The position numbers and the translations under genes were made by a program. The notes beneath the pieces were generated by a model. The model made no database searches, was not told the DNA's origin, and was given only the letters and a program-made list of their open reading frames with translations. A stretch of 64,000 nucleotides of DNA, taken from assembly GCF_018687935.1 (NCBI RefSeq), contig NZ_CP061308.1, forward strand, positions 1,544,048-1,608,047, given 5' to 3'. Numbering within the stretch: the stretch's first letter is position 1; every line of letters begins with the position of its first letter. Of this stretch, positions 34,394 through 43,764 are shown piece after piece. Source of the stretch: Polynucleobacter sp. JS-JIR-5-A7 (GTDB lineage: Bacteria > Pseudomonadota > Gammaproteobacteria > Burkholderiales > Burkholderiaceae).

Positions 34394-35512
34394 TCACTTC
34401 AGGATCGCTTTTAAGGCATTAATAAATGCCGCATTTTCTTCCGGCAATCCGATGGAGATACGCAACCATTGTGGCAAACCATAGTTACCTACTGGGCGAA
34501 CAATGATGCCTCGCTTGAGTAATTCCAAATTGATGCGAGCGCCAGCTTGATCGTCATCACCCACTTTCACCAAGACAAAGTTGCCAGCAGAAGGCAAATA
34601 CTGAAGACCCAGTTGATCGAATGCTTTAGTCAGTTGTTCGTAACCGGCGCAATTGAGCTCAAAACCTTCTTGCAGAAATGCTTTGTCTTGAAACGCGGCA
34701 ATCGCTGCAGCCTGCGCCAAACTATTGACATTAAACGGTTGACGAATGCGGTTAAGCAAGTCGGTTAAATGGGGTTGGGCAACGCCATAACCAATCCGCA
34801 GGCCTGCAAGGCCATAAGCCTTGGAGAAGCTACGAGACAAAATCATATTGGGGAAACGCTTCACCCAAGCAATAGCGTCATACCGCTGCTCAGGTGTTAA
34901 ATACTCGTTATAGGCCTCATCCAATACTACGACTACATGTGATGGCACAGCCATCAAGAAGTCTTCAATGTCTTTTGCACTGAGATAACTACCTGTAGGA
35001 TTATTTGGATTAGCCACAAATACTAGCTTCGCTTTATCACCAGCTGCTTTCACTGCAGCTAACATCGCTGGCAGATCGTGACCATAAGTAGTAGTTGCTG
35101 ACACCTCTACCGCCTTGGCGCCAACAGCTTGCGTAGCCAGGGGATAAACCGCAAATGCATGTTTAGAGAAGATCACCTCATCACCAGCTTGCGCAACTGC
35201 GCGGGCAGCCAACTCTAAAATGTCGTTACTACCATTACCTAGAGTAATCCAATCGCTTGGCACACCCAAGGAGGCAGCAAGAACATTCTTTAACTCAAAG
35301 CCATTGGAATCTGGGTAACGACCTAAATCGCTTGCTGCCTTAAGCATTGCATCTTGCGCAGACTTGGGCATACCCAATGGATTTTCATTGGAAGCCAACT
35401 TCACAATCTTGTTTTCATCTAAGCCATATTCACGTGCAACCTCGCTGATGGGACGCCCGCCAACGTAAGGTGCAATGGCATGAATGTGTTTTAGACCAAT
35501 CTTAGAAGTCAT
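34394..35512 (-). CDS. hisC: Histidinol-phosphate/aromatic aminotransferase
   Basis: 372 residues, PLP fold type I. The PLP lysine is in SRSFSKAYGLAGLRIGYG near residue 229, with NPNNPTGSYL near residue 163. By sequence it is HisC-like; its place between pheA and tyrA suggests that it also, or mainly, transaminates aromatic keto acids (prephenate, phenylpyruvate). A second hisC in the histidine operon would support that; it cannot be seen here. Confidence 0.93.
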   Translation of the reverse strand: MTSKIGLKHIHAIAPYVGGRPISEVAREYGLDENKIVKLASNENPLGMPKSAQDAMLKAASDLGRYPDSNGFELKNVLAASLGVPSDWITLGNGSNDILELAARAVAQAGDEVIFSKHAFAVYPLATQAVGAKAVEVSATTTYGHDLPAMLAAVKAAGDKAKLVFVANPNNPTGSYLSAKDIEDFLMAVPSHVVVVLDEAYNEYLTPEQRYDAIAWVKRFPNMILSRSFSKAYGLAGLRIGYGVAQPHLTDLLNRIRQPFNVNSLAQAAAIAAFQDKAFLQEGFELNCAGYEQLTKAFDQLGLQYLPSAGNFVLVKVGDDDQAGARINLELLKRGIIVRPVGNYGLPQWLRISIGLPEENAAFINALKAILK

Positions 35513-35561
35513 TTGGATTTAATAATGTGTTTACTAAATTTGCGCTGAATCTTTAACTCGA

Positions 35562-36641
35562 TTAAGCAGAATGTGGATAAGAGCCAAGGTTCTTGTAAAA
35601 AGCCGCAACACCCTTGAGCTCATCCAAAGCTTTGATTACCTTTGCATCATCGACATGACCAGCGATATCAATATAGAAGTGATATTCCCAAGTGCCCTTG
35701 CGTGCCGGGCGAGATTCAAAACGATTCATGGATACACCATGTTTTGCTAAAGGCGCCAATAAGCGATGTACAGCACCCGGTTGATTATCTACAGAGAGTA
35801 CTAAAGACGTTTGGTCTTTACCAGTTGGCTGACACACATAGTTACCCACCACTACAAAACGGGTACGATTATGCGGATCGTCCTGAATTTGTGCAGCAAC
35901 TGCCTGCAGACCATAAGCCTCCTGAGCTGGATCGCCAGCAATAGCGGCCACGCTTGGATCAGCGGCGGCCAAGCGAGCAGCTTCTGCATTGCTGCTCACG
36001 GCTTGTCGTTTGAGTTGTGGAGCATGCACACTCAACCATTGCTGGCACTGTGCCAATGCTTGTGCATGAGCACAAACGGTTGTGACGCCATCTAAATTAC
36101 CACTCTTAGTTAGTAAATGATGACGAATGGGCAATACCACCTCGCCACTAATACGCATCGATGAATCCAATAGTAAATCTAGTGTGCGAGAGATCGCACC
36201 TTCGCTCGAGTTCTCGACTGGAACAACGCCAAATTGCGCCGCGCCCTTCTCAACCACTTTAAAAACTTCATCCAAACTTGCGCAAGGCAAAGCAGCAATC
36301 GAATGACCGAAGTAGGTCTGCGCTGCTTGCTCTGAAAAAGTTCCGACTGGTCCAAGGTAAGCAATCGTTTGGCGCGCCTCTAGCGCTCTGCAGGCAGACA
36401 TCACTTCACGCCAGATGGCAGCAATACCATCTGCAAGTAAAGGACCCTGATTGATCTCCTGTAAACGAGCAACTACCTGACGCTCACGCTCGGGACGAAA
36501 GACTGGGGAGGAGAAGCCACCTTTGACATGACCAACCTCTTGTGCAGCTTTAGCACGCTGAGTCAGTAAATCTAAAATCTGCGCATCGAGCGAATCAATT
36601 TTTTCCCGCAAGGGAGCTAAGCGCTGTTCTTCAGTACTCAT
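35562..36641 (-). CDS. pheA: Bifunctional chorismate mutase/prephenate dehydratase
   Basis: 359 residues. Chorismate mutase domain at about 1-90 (REKIDSLDAQILDLLTQRAKAAQEVGHVK), prephenate dehydratase at about 93-270 (YLGPVGTFSEQAA, VPVENSSEGAISRTLDLLL), then an ACT domain with ESRP (SMNRFESRPARKGTWEYHFYID) for phenylalanine feedback. It makes phenylpyruvate. The start shares one base with the serC stop (TAATG), so the two are coupled. Confidence 0.97.
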   Translation of the reverse strand: MSTEEQRLAPLREKIDSLDAQILDLLTQRAKAAQEVGHVKGGFSSPVFRPERERQVVARLQEINQGPLLADGIAAIWREVMSACRALEARQTIAYLGPVGTFSEQAAQTYFGHSIAALPCASLDEVFKVVEKGAAQFGVVPVENSSEGAISRTLDLLLDSSMRISGEVVLPIRHHLLTKSGNLDGVTTVCAHAQALAQCQQWLSVHAPQLKRQAVSSNAEAARLAAADPSVAAIAGDPAQEAYGLQAVAAQIQDDPHNRTRFVVVGNYVCQPTGKDQTSLVLSVDNQPGAVHRLLAPLAKHGVSMNRFESRPARKGTWEYHFYIDIAGHVDDAKVIKALDELKGVAAFYKNLGSYPHSA

Positions 36642-37738
36642 TAAGCCCGCCTTTCAAAATCGCGCATAAATTCAATCAAGGCTTTTACACCTTCAATGGG
36701 CATTGCATTGTAAATACTAGCGCGCATACCACCAGCGGCTTTGTGGCCTCGCAAAGCAACCAAACCAGCAGCATTAGACTGCGCCAAAAACTCTGCGTTC
36801 AGGTTCTCATCTTTTAAGAAGAAAGTCACGTTCATCCGTGAACGGTATTCTTTGGTGACGCGGTTTTCATACAGACTGCTTTGATCTAAGAAGTTGTAGA
36901 GCAATTCAGCCTTTTCTTGATTACGCTTCTCAATTACCTTCACGCCACCTTGCTTTAACAACCACTTAAAGCCTAAACCAGCCATGTAAATCGAGAATGT
37001 CGGCGGAGTATTAATCATAGATTGGGTATTAGCTTGAATAGCCCAATCCCAGATCGTTGGAGTAATACTCATGCTGTGTCCGATTAAGTCTTTACGGATG
37101 ATCACGATGGTGACCCCGGAAGGACCGATATTCTTTTGGGCTCCAGCAAACCATACAGCACACCGATTGATATCCATCTCTTTAGAGAGAATATTGCTAG
37201 AAATATCGGCAACGAGAGGAGTGCTACCAACATCCGGCACATCTGGAAACTCAACACCACCAATGGTTTCATTAGCACAGTAAAGAACATAAGCAGCATC
37301 ATTCGATAGTTTCCAAGTACTTCTTAAAGGAATCGTATTGAACTTTTCTGCAGCAGATGTTGCAGCCAGATTGGCTATGCCGTACTTCTGGGCTTCTTTA
37401 TAGGATTTTTCTGACCATATACCAGTAACGATGTAATCCGCCTTTGGACCATTCTTGGCCAGAGGCATGAGGTTCATTGGGATGGCTGCGTTTTGGCCGA
37501 GCCCACCACCTTGTAACAACAAGATTTCGTAAGCATCTGGAATATTCATCAAGGTACGCAAATCTCGCAACACCTCTTCATACACTTCCATGAACTCTTT
37601 ACTGCGATGGCTGATTTCCATCACACTGGTGCCCAGTCCACGCCAATTGAGCATTTCATCAGCCGCTTGCTTTAACACCTCTTCGGGCAAAGTAGCAGGC
37701 CCCGCAGCGAAATTGAAAATGCGGCGGTCAAAAGTCAT
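36641..37738 (-). CDS. serC: Phosphoserine aminotransferase
   Basis: 365 residues, PLP fold type I. It converts 3-phosphohydroxypyruvate to phosphoserine, and also serves pyridoxine synthesis. IFNFAAGPATLPEEVL at the N-terminus and the PLP lysine in WFAGAQKNIGPSGV near residue 200 identify it. It sits between gyrA (26 bases) and pheA, the gyrA-serC-pheA order common in this group. Confidence 0.97.
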   Translation of the reverse strand: MTFDRRIFNFAAGPATLPEEVLKQAADEMLNWRGLGTSVMEISHRSKEFMEVYEEVLRDLRTLMNIPDAYEILLLQGGGLGQNAAIPMNLMPLAKNGPKADYIVTGIWSEKSYKEAQKYGIANLAATSAAEKFNTIPLRSTWKLSNDAAYVLYCANETIGGVEFPDVPDVGSTPLVADISSNILSKEMDINRCAVWFAGAQKNIGPSGVTIVIIRKDLIGHSMSITPTIWDWAIQANTQSMINTPPTFSIYMAGLGFKWLLKQGGVKVIEKRNQEKAELLYNFLDQSSLYENRVTKEYRSRMNVTFFLKDENLNAEFLAQSNAAGLVALRGHKAAGGMRASIYNAMPIEGVKALIEFMRDFERRA

Positions 37739-37764
37739 AGTGTTACTAGTCTTGTGATGACGCC

Positions 37765-40473
37765 TTAAGCGTCACCTGCCGCATCAGAATTGGTATCAGT
37801 TGCTGGATCTGCAGATACATCACCCTCTTCTGCATCATCAACATCATCGTCCGAATCGCTTTCAGCAATGCGTTGCAAACCAGATAAACGAGTACCTTCA
37901 TCTACATTGATCAAAGTCACGCCTTGCGTAGCGCGACCCATCTCCCGAATTTCAGATACCCGAGTACGAACCAAGACGCCACCAGTGGTGATCAACATAA
38001 TTTGATCTTCCGGTGATACCAATGCTGCTGCAACAACCTTACCGTTACGTTCGGTTGTCTGAATTGCAATCATGCCCTTGGTACCACGACCATGACGAGT
38101 GTATTCAGCGATTGGAGTCCGCTTGCCATAACCATTCTCAGTAGCAGTTAAGACACTACTTGGAATCGCCATGTCATTCGTATCAACAACCACCGCTTCA
38201 GTACCCTCAGCAGCCTCTGCTGGAGCGACTAGCATAGCAATAACCTGATGGTCTTCACCTAAGTTCATGCCACGCACACCACGTGCAGTACGGCCCATTG
38301 GACGCACATCATTCTCATCAAAGCGTACCGCCTTGCCAGCGTCAGAGAACAACATCACATCATGCTGACCATCAGTAATCGCTGCACCAACTAAGAAGTC
38401 GTTCTCATTGAGATCGACCGCAATAATGCCGGCCTTACGTGGATTAGAGAAGTCAGACAAACGGGTCTTCTTCACGGTACCCAAACTAGTAGCCATGAAG
38501 ACGTATTGATCATCTTGATAGCCTTTGATTGGAAGAATCACGGTGATCTTTTCGCCTTCAATTAACGGGAACATGTTGACGATGGGCTTACCACGAGAGG
38601 TACGGCTTCCTTGCGGAACTTCCCACACCTTGAGCCAGTACATACGACCACGATCCGAGAAGCACAGAATCGTATCGTGTGTATTCGCTACGAATAAAGT
38701 ATCAATCCAATCTTCATCTTTAGTAGCTGCAGCTTGCTTGCCACGACCGCCACGTTTTTGTGCGCGGTATTCGCTGAGAGGCTGACTCTTCATGTAACCA
38801 GTATGCGAAAGTGTGACCACCATATCTTGTGGAGTAATTAAATCTTCTGTGAAGAGTTCGGTTGCATTCATTTCAATAAATGAACGACGACCACTATCAC
38901 CGCCGGCTTTGCCAAACTCTGCTTGGACTTCTTTTAATTCAGTCTCAATTACAGAAGTAACGCGCTCTGGTTTGGCCAACAAATCGAGCAAGTCAGAAAT
39001 CTCTGCCATGACTTCTTTGTATTCATTCACAATCTTGTCTTGCTCAAGACCAGTCAAGCGTTGCAAACGCATCTGCAAAATTTCTTGCGCTTGACTATCT
39101 GACAGGCGATACAAGCCAGTCGTTTGCATACCGTACTCAGGCAATAAACCTTCTGGACGATAAGCGTTACGACCGCCGGGTGTATCCGTCTCAGCACGCG
39201 CTAACATCTCACGCACCATCGATGAATCCCAAGCCTTACCCATCAACTCTTGCTTCGCAATCACAGGATTTGCAGCAGCTTTAATAATCGCGATGAATTC
39301 GTCGATATTTGCTAATGCAACAGCAAGACCTTCTAAGACGTGGCCACGCTCGCGTGCTTTGCGCAACTCGAAAATAGTGCGACGTGTCACCACTTCGCGA
39401 CGATGTTGTAAGAAGTACTCCAGCATTTGCTTCAAGTTCAACAAGCGTGGTTGGTTATCTACCAATGCCACCATGTTCATACCGAAGTTATCTTGCAGTT
39501 GTGTGCTCTTGTACAAATTATTGAGAACGACTTCAGGCACTTCACCGCGCTTGAGTTCAATCACAACACGCATACCGGATTTATCCGACTCGTCACGCAA
39601 ATCAGAAATACCTTCTACTTTTTTCTCATTCACCAACTCAGCAATACGCTCGAGTAAGTTCTTTTTATTCACCTGATATGGCAACTCATCAACGATGATG
39701 GCTTGGCGGGCACCTTTATCTAGGTCTTCGAAGTGAGTCTTTGCTCTCATCACTACACGTCCACGGCCGGTGCGATAACCCTCACGGACGCCTTGAACCC
39801 CGTAAATGATGCCGGCGGTCGGAAAATCAGGAGCTGGAATGATCTCAATCAGCTCATCAATTGAGCATTCAGGGTTGTGGAGAACGTGTAAACAGGCTGA
39901 AATCACCTCATCCAGGTTGTGAGGGGGGATATTGGTCGCCATGCCTACCGCAATGCCTGAACTGCCGTTAATCAATAAATTAGGCACTTTTGCGGGAAGA
40001 ATCAGGGGTTCTTTCTCGCTACCATCGTAATTTGGCCCAAAATCGACGGTTTCCTTGTCCAAATCTGCCAAAAGCTCATGGGCTATCTTGCGCAGACGGA
40101 TCTCCGTATACCGCATTGCAGCAGCGTTATCGCCGTCTACGGAGCCAAAGTTACCCTGGCCGTCAACCAGCATATAGCGCAGAGAGAAATCCTGGGCCAT
40201 CCGAACAATCGTGTCATACACCGCAGAATCACCGTGCGGATGGTATTTACCGATGACATCGCCAACTATACGGGCAGATTTTTTGTAAGCCCGGTTCCAA
40301 TCGTTGTTTAATTCATACATTGCGAATAAGACCCGGCGGTGAACCGGTTTGAGGCCATCACGCACGTCTGGCAGGGCTCTGCCGACAATGACGCTCATTG
40401 CGTAGTCCAAATAGGACCGCCGCATTTCGTCTTCTAGGGATATTGGTAGTGTTTCTTTAGCGGCTTGTTCCAT
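37765..40473 (-). CDS. gyrA: DNA gyrase subunit A
   Basis: 902 residues. The breakage-rejoining subunit of gyrase. RSYLDYAMSVIVGRALPDVRDGLKPVHRRVLFAMYE (shortened here as the N-terminal DYAMSVIVGRALPDVRDGLK block), the catalytic tyrosine in AMRYTEIRL near residue 122, and the C-terminal GyrA-box QKRGGRGK (wrapping domain) are visible. The quinolone-resistance region reads HPHGDSAVYDT, with the wild-type Ser and Asp at the positions where resistance changes occur. The C-terminus is acidic (Asp/Glu-rich last 35 residues). Confidence 0.99.
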   Translation of the reverse strand: MEQAAKETLPISLEDEMRRSYLDYAMSVIVGRALPDVRDGLKPVHRRVLFAMYELNNDWNRAYKKSARIVGDVIGKYHPHGDSAVYDTIVRMAQDFSLRYMLVDGQGNFGSVDGDNAAAMRYTEIRLRKIAHELLADLDKETVDFGPNYDGSEKEPLILPAKVPNLLINGSSGIAVGMATNIPPHNLDEVISACLHVLHNPECSIDELIEIIPAPDFPTAGIIYGVQGVREGYRTGRGRVVMRAKTHFEDLDKGARQAIIVDELPYQVNKKNLLERIAELVNEKKVEGISDLRDESDKSGMRVVIELKRGEVPEVVLNNLYKSTQLQDNFGMNMVALVDNQPRLLNLKQMLEYFLQHRREVVTRRTIFELRKARERGHVLEGLAVALANIDEFIAIIKAAANPVIAKQELMGKAWDSSMVREMLARAETDTPGGRNAYRPEGLLPEYGMQTTGLYRLSDSQAQEILQMRLQRLTGLEQDKIVNEYKEVMAEISDLLDLLAKPERVTSVIETELKEVQAEFGKAGGDSGRRSFIEMNATELFTEDLITPQDMVVTLSHTGYMKSQPLSEYRAQKRGGRGKQAAATKDEDWIDTLFVANTHDTILCFSDRGRMYWLKVWEVPQGSRTSRGKPIVNMFPLIEGEKITVILPIKGYQDDQYVFMATSLGTVKKTRLSDFSNPRKAGIIAVDLNENDFLVGAAITDGQHDVMLFSDAGKAVRFDENDVRPMGRTARGVRGMNLGEDHQVIAMLVAPAEAAEGTEAVVVDTNDMAIPSSVLTATENGYGKRTPIAEYTRHGRGTKGMIAIQTTERNGKVVAAALVSPEDQIMLITTGGVLVRTRVSEIREMGRATQGVTLINVDEGTRLSGLQRIAESDSDDDVDDAEEGDVSADPATDTNSDAAGDA

Positions 40474-40633
40474 CTAGAAATAATATCATTTTGATGACAG
40501 AGGGGCGCTATGCTAAGATTCTGTCAGTTTGTACGAAATTGAGATGTGTCGCTTTGCGGTTTTTTGCTTCAAAGTAGGGCGAATTACATTTAAGTTTGAC
40601 TTTAATTAAAAAAGAGATTTTTGAGGACTAAAA

Positions 40634-41209
40634 ATGAACAAAACACTAAGAGTGTTGTTAGCTTCTGTTGTTACCGTGTCTGCTTCTGCAGCTATGGCTT
40701 CTGATAACTGGGAAAACGGCTCTGGCTTGAACTGGAAAAACGGCGACGGCGCATTGTGCTGGCGTGACAACAGCTGGACTCCTGCAACTGCTGCTAAAGG
40801 TTGCGACGGTGCTTTGACTGCTGCTCCTGCTGCTGCTGCTTCTGGCGTTAGCCAAAGCAAGATTACTTTGCAAGCTGACACACTGTATGACTTCAACAAG
40901 TCTGATTTGAAGCCAGAAGGCAAAGCAACTTTGGACAAGATCGCTAGAGATTTGGGCAAGATCAAGTTAGAAGTAATTATTGCTGTTGGTAACACTGATA
41001 GCGTTGGTTCAGATGCATACAACATGGCCCTCGGTCAGCGTCGTGCGCAATCCGTTAAAGCATACTTGGTAAGCAAGGGTGTTGACGGTAGCCGTATCTA
41101 CACAGAATCAAAAGGTAAGAGCAATCCAGTTGCAAGCAATGCAACTGAAGAAGGTCGCGCCAAGAACCGCCGTACTGACATCGAAGTTGTTGGTACAGCT
41201 GCTAAGTAA
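40634..41209 (+). CDS. ompA: OmpA-family outer membrane protein
   Basis: 191 residues. A signal peptide (cleavage near AAMA, residue about 22) and a short Trp/Asn-rich, then Ala-rich segment precede a C-terminal OmpA domain (about residues 75-190) with the peptidoglycan-binding pattern: NTDSVGSDAYNMALGQRRAQSV and NATEEGRAKNRRTDIEV. There is no N-terminal beta-barrel, so it resembles Pal-like or short OmpA proteins tethering outer membrane to cell wall. A GAGGA ribosome-binding site and a strong terminator frame it; probably highly expressed. Confidence 0.93.
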   Translation: MNKTLRVLLASVVTVSASAAMASDNWENGSGLNWKNGDGALCWRDNSWTPATAAKGCDGALTAAPAAAASGVSQSKITLQADTLYDFNKSDLKPEGKATLDKIARDLGKIKLEVIIAVGNTDSVGSDAYNMALGQRRAQSVKAYLVSKGVDGSRIYTESKGKSNPVASNATEEGRAKNRRTDIEVVGTAAK

Positions 41210-41223
41210 TTCTTTTTACTTGT

Positions 41224-41252
41224 AAAAAAGCCCGCTTCTAGCGGGCTTTTTT
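41224..41252 (+). terminator. Terminator after ompA
   Basis: AAAAAAGCCCGC and GCGGGCTTTTTT form a 12-base-pair stem with a five-base loop, 15 bases after the ompA stop. Confidence 0.9.
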
Positions 41253-41306
41253 ATTTCCACTATATTCATAAACTTCACAAACAGTCTCACACTGAATGAA
41301 CCCAAT

Positions 41307-41996
41307 ATGAACGTCGATCAATCCGAAATAGCTAAATTTAGCGCCCTAGCCCATCGTTGGTGGGATCCTAATAGCGAATTCAAACCCTTGCACGCAATCA
41401 ATCCATTACGCCTCAATTGGATTCAATCCATCGTGAATCTTGAGGGTAAGAAGGTAGTCGATATTGGTTGTGGTGGTGGCATTCTAGCGGAATCAATAGC
41501 AAAATCAGGCGCCGATACTACTGGTATCGATTTATCTGAAAAGGCATTAAAGGTTGCAGAGCTACACGCATTAGAAGTGGGCGCTAAGCTCACCTATCGC
41601 TCTATCTCAGCAGAAGCCTTGGCTGAAGAACATCCCGAACAATACGATGTTGTTACTTGCATGGAAATGCTCGAACACGTTCCAGACCCAGCTTCCGTAG
41701 TACGTGCTTGTGCCAAACTCTGTAAACCTGGTGGCACATTATTTTTCAGTACTCTCAATCGCAATCCGAAGTCCTACTTATTTGCCATTATTGGCGCAGA
41801 GTACATCCTCAAACTACTGCCTAAAGGTACTCACGAATACGCTAAATTTATTAAGCCATCTGAGTTGGTCGCTTTTACACGACAGGCAGGCTTGGAGATG
41901 CTTGGCATGAAGGGTATGACTTACAACCCGCTCACACAAGTCTATAGCTTGAATGATGATGTAGATGTGAACTATATGATTGCAGTGCGAAAGTGA
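41307..41996 (+). CDS. ubiG: Ubiquinone biosynthesis O-methyltransferase
   Basis: 229 residues, class I SAM methyltransferase. It carries out both O-methylations of ubiquinone synthesis. FSALAHRWWDPNSEFKPLHAINPLR at the N-terminus (first part FSALAHRWWDPNSEF) and VVDIGCGGGILAESIA near residue 50 are typical of UbiG; TCMEMLEHVPDP follows. Its stop overlaps the gph start, a pair usual in Burkholderiales. Confidence 0.97.
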   Translation: MNVDQSEIAKFSALAHRWWDPNSEFKPLHAINPLRLNWIQSIVNLEGKKVVDIGCGGGILAESIAKSGADTTGIDLSEKALKVAELHALEVGAKLTYRSISAEALAEEHPEQYDVVTCMEMLEHVPDPASVVRACAKLCKPGGTLFFSTLNRNPKSYLFAIIGAEYILKLLPKGTHEYAKFIKPSELVAFTRQAGLEMLGMKGMTYNPLTQVYSLNDDVDVNYMIAVRK

Positions 41997-42685
41997 TTCA
42001 GAGCGTGAATCACTTATCGAGTCCTTACGAGGGAGTCTTCTTTGATCTAGACGGCACTCTCGCAGATACTGCGCCCGACTTGGTGGCTGCAGTGAATCAA
42101 CTCGTCCTAGCGCGCAAGGCATCGCCAAAACCATATGAACTGCTTCGCCCTTATGCCTCTGCTGGTGCCCGCGGGCTAATTGAAGGTGCATTCGGAATGA
42201 GCCCTGATCACCCCGATTACCTCTCTTTGCGAGATGAATTTTTAAGTAATTACGAAAATGCGCTGATGGTGAATAGCACTTTATTTGATGGGATAAGTCA
42301 GGTGCTAGATCAACTCGAAGCCGCCAGCATTCCTTGGGGAATTGTTACCAACAAACATGAACGATTTACTAGGCCCATTACTGAACAAATGGGCCTACAT
42401 CAAAGGGCCATATCGACAGTCTCGGGTGACACTACAGCGCATGCAAAACCCCATCCTGAGCCGATATTGCATGCCGCAAGGATCGCCAGTATTGACCCTG
42501 CAAAATCCATTTACATTGGCGACGATATTCGGGATGTGATTGCAGGCAAAGCAGCGGGCATGCAAACCGTTGCGGCTGCCTATGGTTATTGTGGCTGCAA
42601 AGAGCCTCCTGAGGCCTGGGGCGCAGATTTCATCATCAATACCCCACTCGAACTAATAAAAATTATCTTCCCCAATCAGGGTTAA
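41993..42685 (+). CDS. gph: Phosphoglycolate phosphatase (HAD family)
   Basis: 230 residues. It hydrolyses 2-phosphoglycolate, and in this operon context may also act beside ubiquinone synthesis. HAD motif I FDLDGTLADTAPDL with the nucleophile Asp near residue 19; motif II VTNKH; motif IV IGDDIRDVIAGKAAGM near residue 178. The GTG start overlaps the ubiG stop by four bases. Confidence 0.93.
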   Translation: MIQSVNHLSSPYEGVFFDLDGTLADTAPDLVAAVNQLVLARKASPKPYELLRPYASAGARGLIEGAFGMSPDHPDYLSLRDEFLSNYENALMVNSTLFDGISQVLDQLEAASIPWGIVTNKHERFTRPITEQMGLHQRAISTVSGDTTAHAKPHPEPILHAARIASIDPAKSIYIGDDIRDVIAGKAAGMQTVAAAYGYCGCKEPPEAWGADFIINTPLELIKIIFPNQG

Positions 42686-42749
42686 GTCAAAGATATTCAA
42701 CAATTTAAGGCCAGCGGCTTTAAAATAGATCCTCCTATGCATGAACTCT

Positions 42750-43108
42750 GGGGTCGACATGGTTTCGACGTGGATTACAAAGCATCAAGGGCATACCGAG
42801 GACCCGTTATCTCGTAAATCAATGGGAATGTAATAACTGCTAACGACGAACGTTACGCACTAGCCGCTTAATTGCGGTTGCCCCTGAACTGATTCTCTCT
42901 TGGGTCAGGTAGCGCAAGCTACATCAGGGTCATTTACAAGAGATAAGACTATTTTGCGTCACGAAGAATAGTACGAAAACCTAGTGAATCGTCAGCGAGG
43001 AACGTGTCAATCCGTGCCTAACTGATTAAATCAAACGATATGACTAAGTATGTAGAACTTGTTGTGGAGGATTTGCGGACGCGGGTTCGATTCCCGCCGA
43101 CTCCACCA
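42750..43108 (+). ncRNA. ssrA: Transfer-messenger RNA (tmRNA)
   Basis: 359 bases, one-piece form. The tRNA-like ends pair: GGGGTCG at the 5' end with CGACTCC before the encoded CCA. The T-arm GCGGGTTCGATTCCCGC is at 43081-43097. The tag reading frame begins at GCT 42839 and encodes ANDERYALAA followed by TAA (42869-42871), close to the usual betaproteobacterial tag. With SmpB it rescues stalled ribosomes and marks proteins for ClpXP. ssrA is a common integration site; a mobile-type gene pair follows. Confidence 0.98.
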
Positions 43109-43130
43109 TTTTGAAGTCTGTAACAGTCTA

Positions 43131-43157
43131 ACGCCACCTAATAGGGTGGCGTTTTTC
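43131..43157 (+). terminator. Terminator after ssrA
   Basis: ACGCCACC and GGTGGCGT form an eight-base-pair stem with a six-base loop, followed by a T-run, 23 bases beyond the tmRNA 3' end. Confidence 0.9.
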
Positions 43158-43218
43158 TTTACAGTGAAGGCAGGTTTACAAGTCTATTGTAGTAAAAAAC
43201 CTTTGTTCTTATAAATAT

Positions 43219-43304
43219 TTGGTACCTATGGGTATTAAATTAGTTTCATTATTGATACCTGTAAGTTACAATTATGATTATTAATTAATACCCATAGGTA
43301 TCAA
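43219..43304. promoter_or_regulatory. Paired operator of the mobile mystery gene pair
   Basis: Two 20-base elements (43219-43238 and 43285-43304) are inverted copies of each other with one mismatch, and each is built on the palindrome TACCyATrGGTA. A half site TTGATACC lies between them (43252-43259). The second element ends one base before the ATG at 43306. This is the arrangement expected for an HTH protein repressing its own operon. Confidence 0.7.
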
Positions 43305-43305
43305 T

Positions 43306-43764
43306 ATGAATAAGAAATTCGCTAACCTACAGCTCCATCAAATGGAATCTACCCTTACTAAGTTAAGGGAAACTCACCTTCCAAACCGCCCAGGTAATGG
43401 GTGGGCTAAAGCCATTCGAGAATCCTTAGGCATGTCAGCATCTGCATTGGCTCGTAAGCTGGGTGTTACACCCCATAGCATCGCCAAGCTAGAAAAAGCT
43501 GAGGTAGATGAAAAAATCACCTTGGCTAGTCTCAGAAAACTGGCTAACGCTTTAGATTGTGAATTGCAATACACCCTGGTGCCACGCAAGTCATTAGAGG
43601 AAATCCTGGAAGATCGTGCTATTTCTGTTGCGCGGGAGCGCTTGCGCCCCATTTCTCACTCAATGAGTCTTGAAGATCAGGCGGTGGACAAGTCTGCCAG
43701 TGAAAAGCAACTGCAACTACTGGCGAAAGAGATTTTGGATGGTCCTAGAAGGAATCTGTGGTGA
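43306..43764 (+). CDS. Mobile mystery protein A (HTH, antitoxin-like)
   Basis: 152 residues. Matches the family known as mobile mystery protein A: GWAKAIRESLGMSASALARKLGV, HSIAKLEKAE, ITLASLRKLANALDCELQY and LVPRKSLEEIL in order. It is a Cro/C1-type helix-turn-helix protein (about residues 30-85), always found beside a Fic-family protein B, in mobile contexts. An operator pair lies upstream, so it is probably autoregulated. Its stop overlaps the B start. Intact here although B is broken. Confidence 0.88.
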   Translation: MNKKFANLQLHQMESTLTKLRETHLPNRPGNGWAKAIRESLGMSASALARKLGVTPHSIAKLEKAEVDEKITLASLRKLANALDCELQYTLVPRKSLEEILEDRAISVARERLRPISHSMSLEDQAVDKSASEKQLQLLAKEILDGPRRNLW

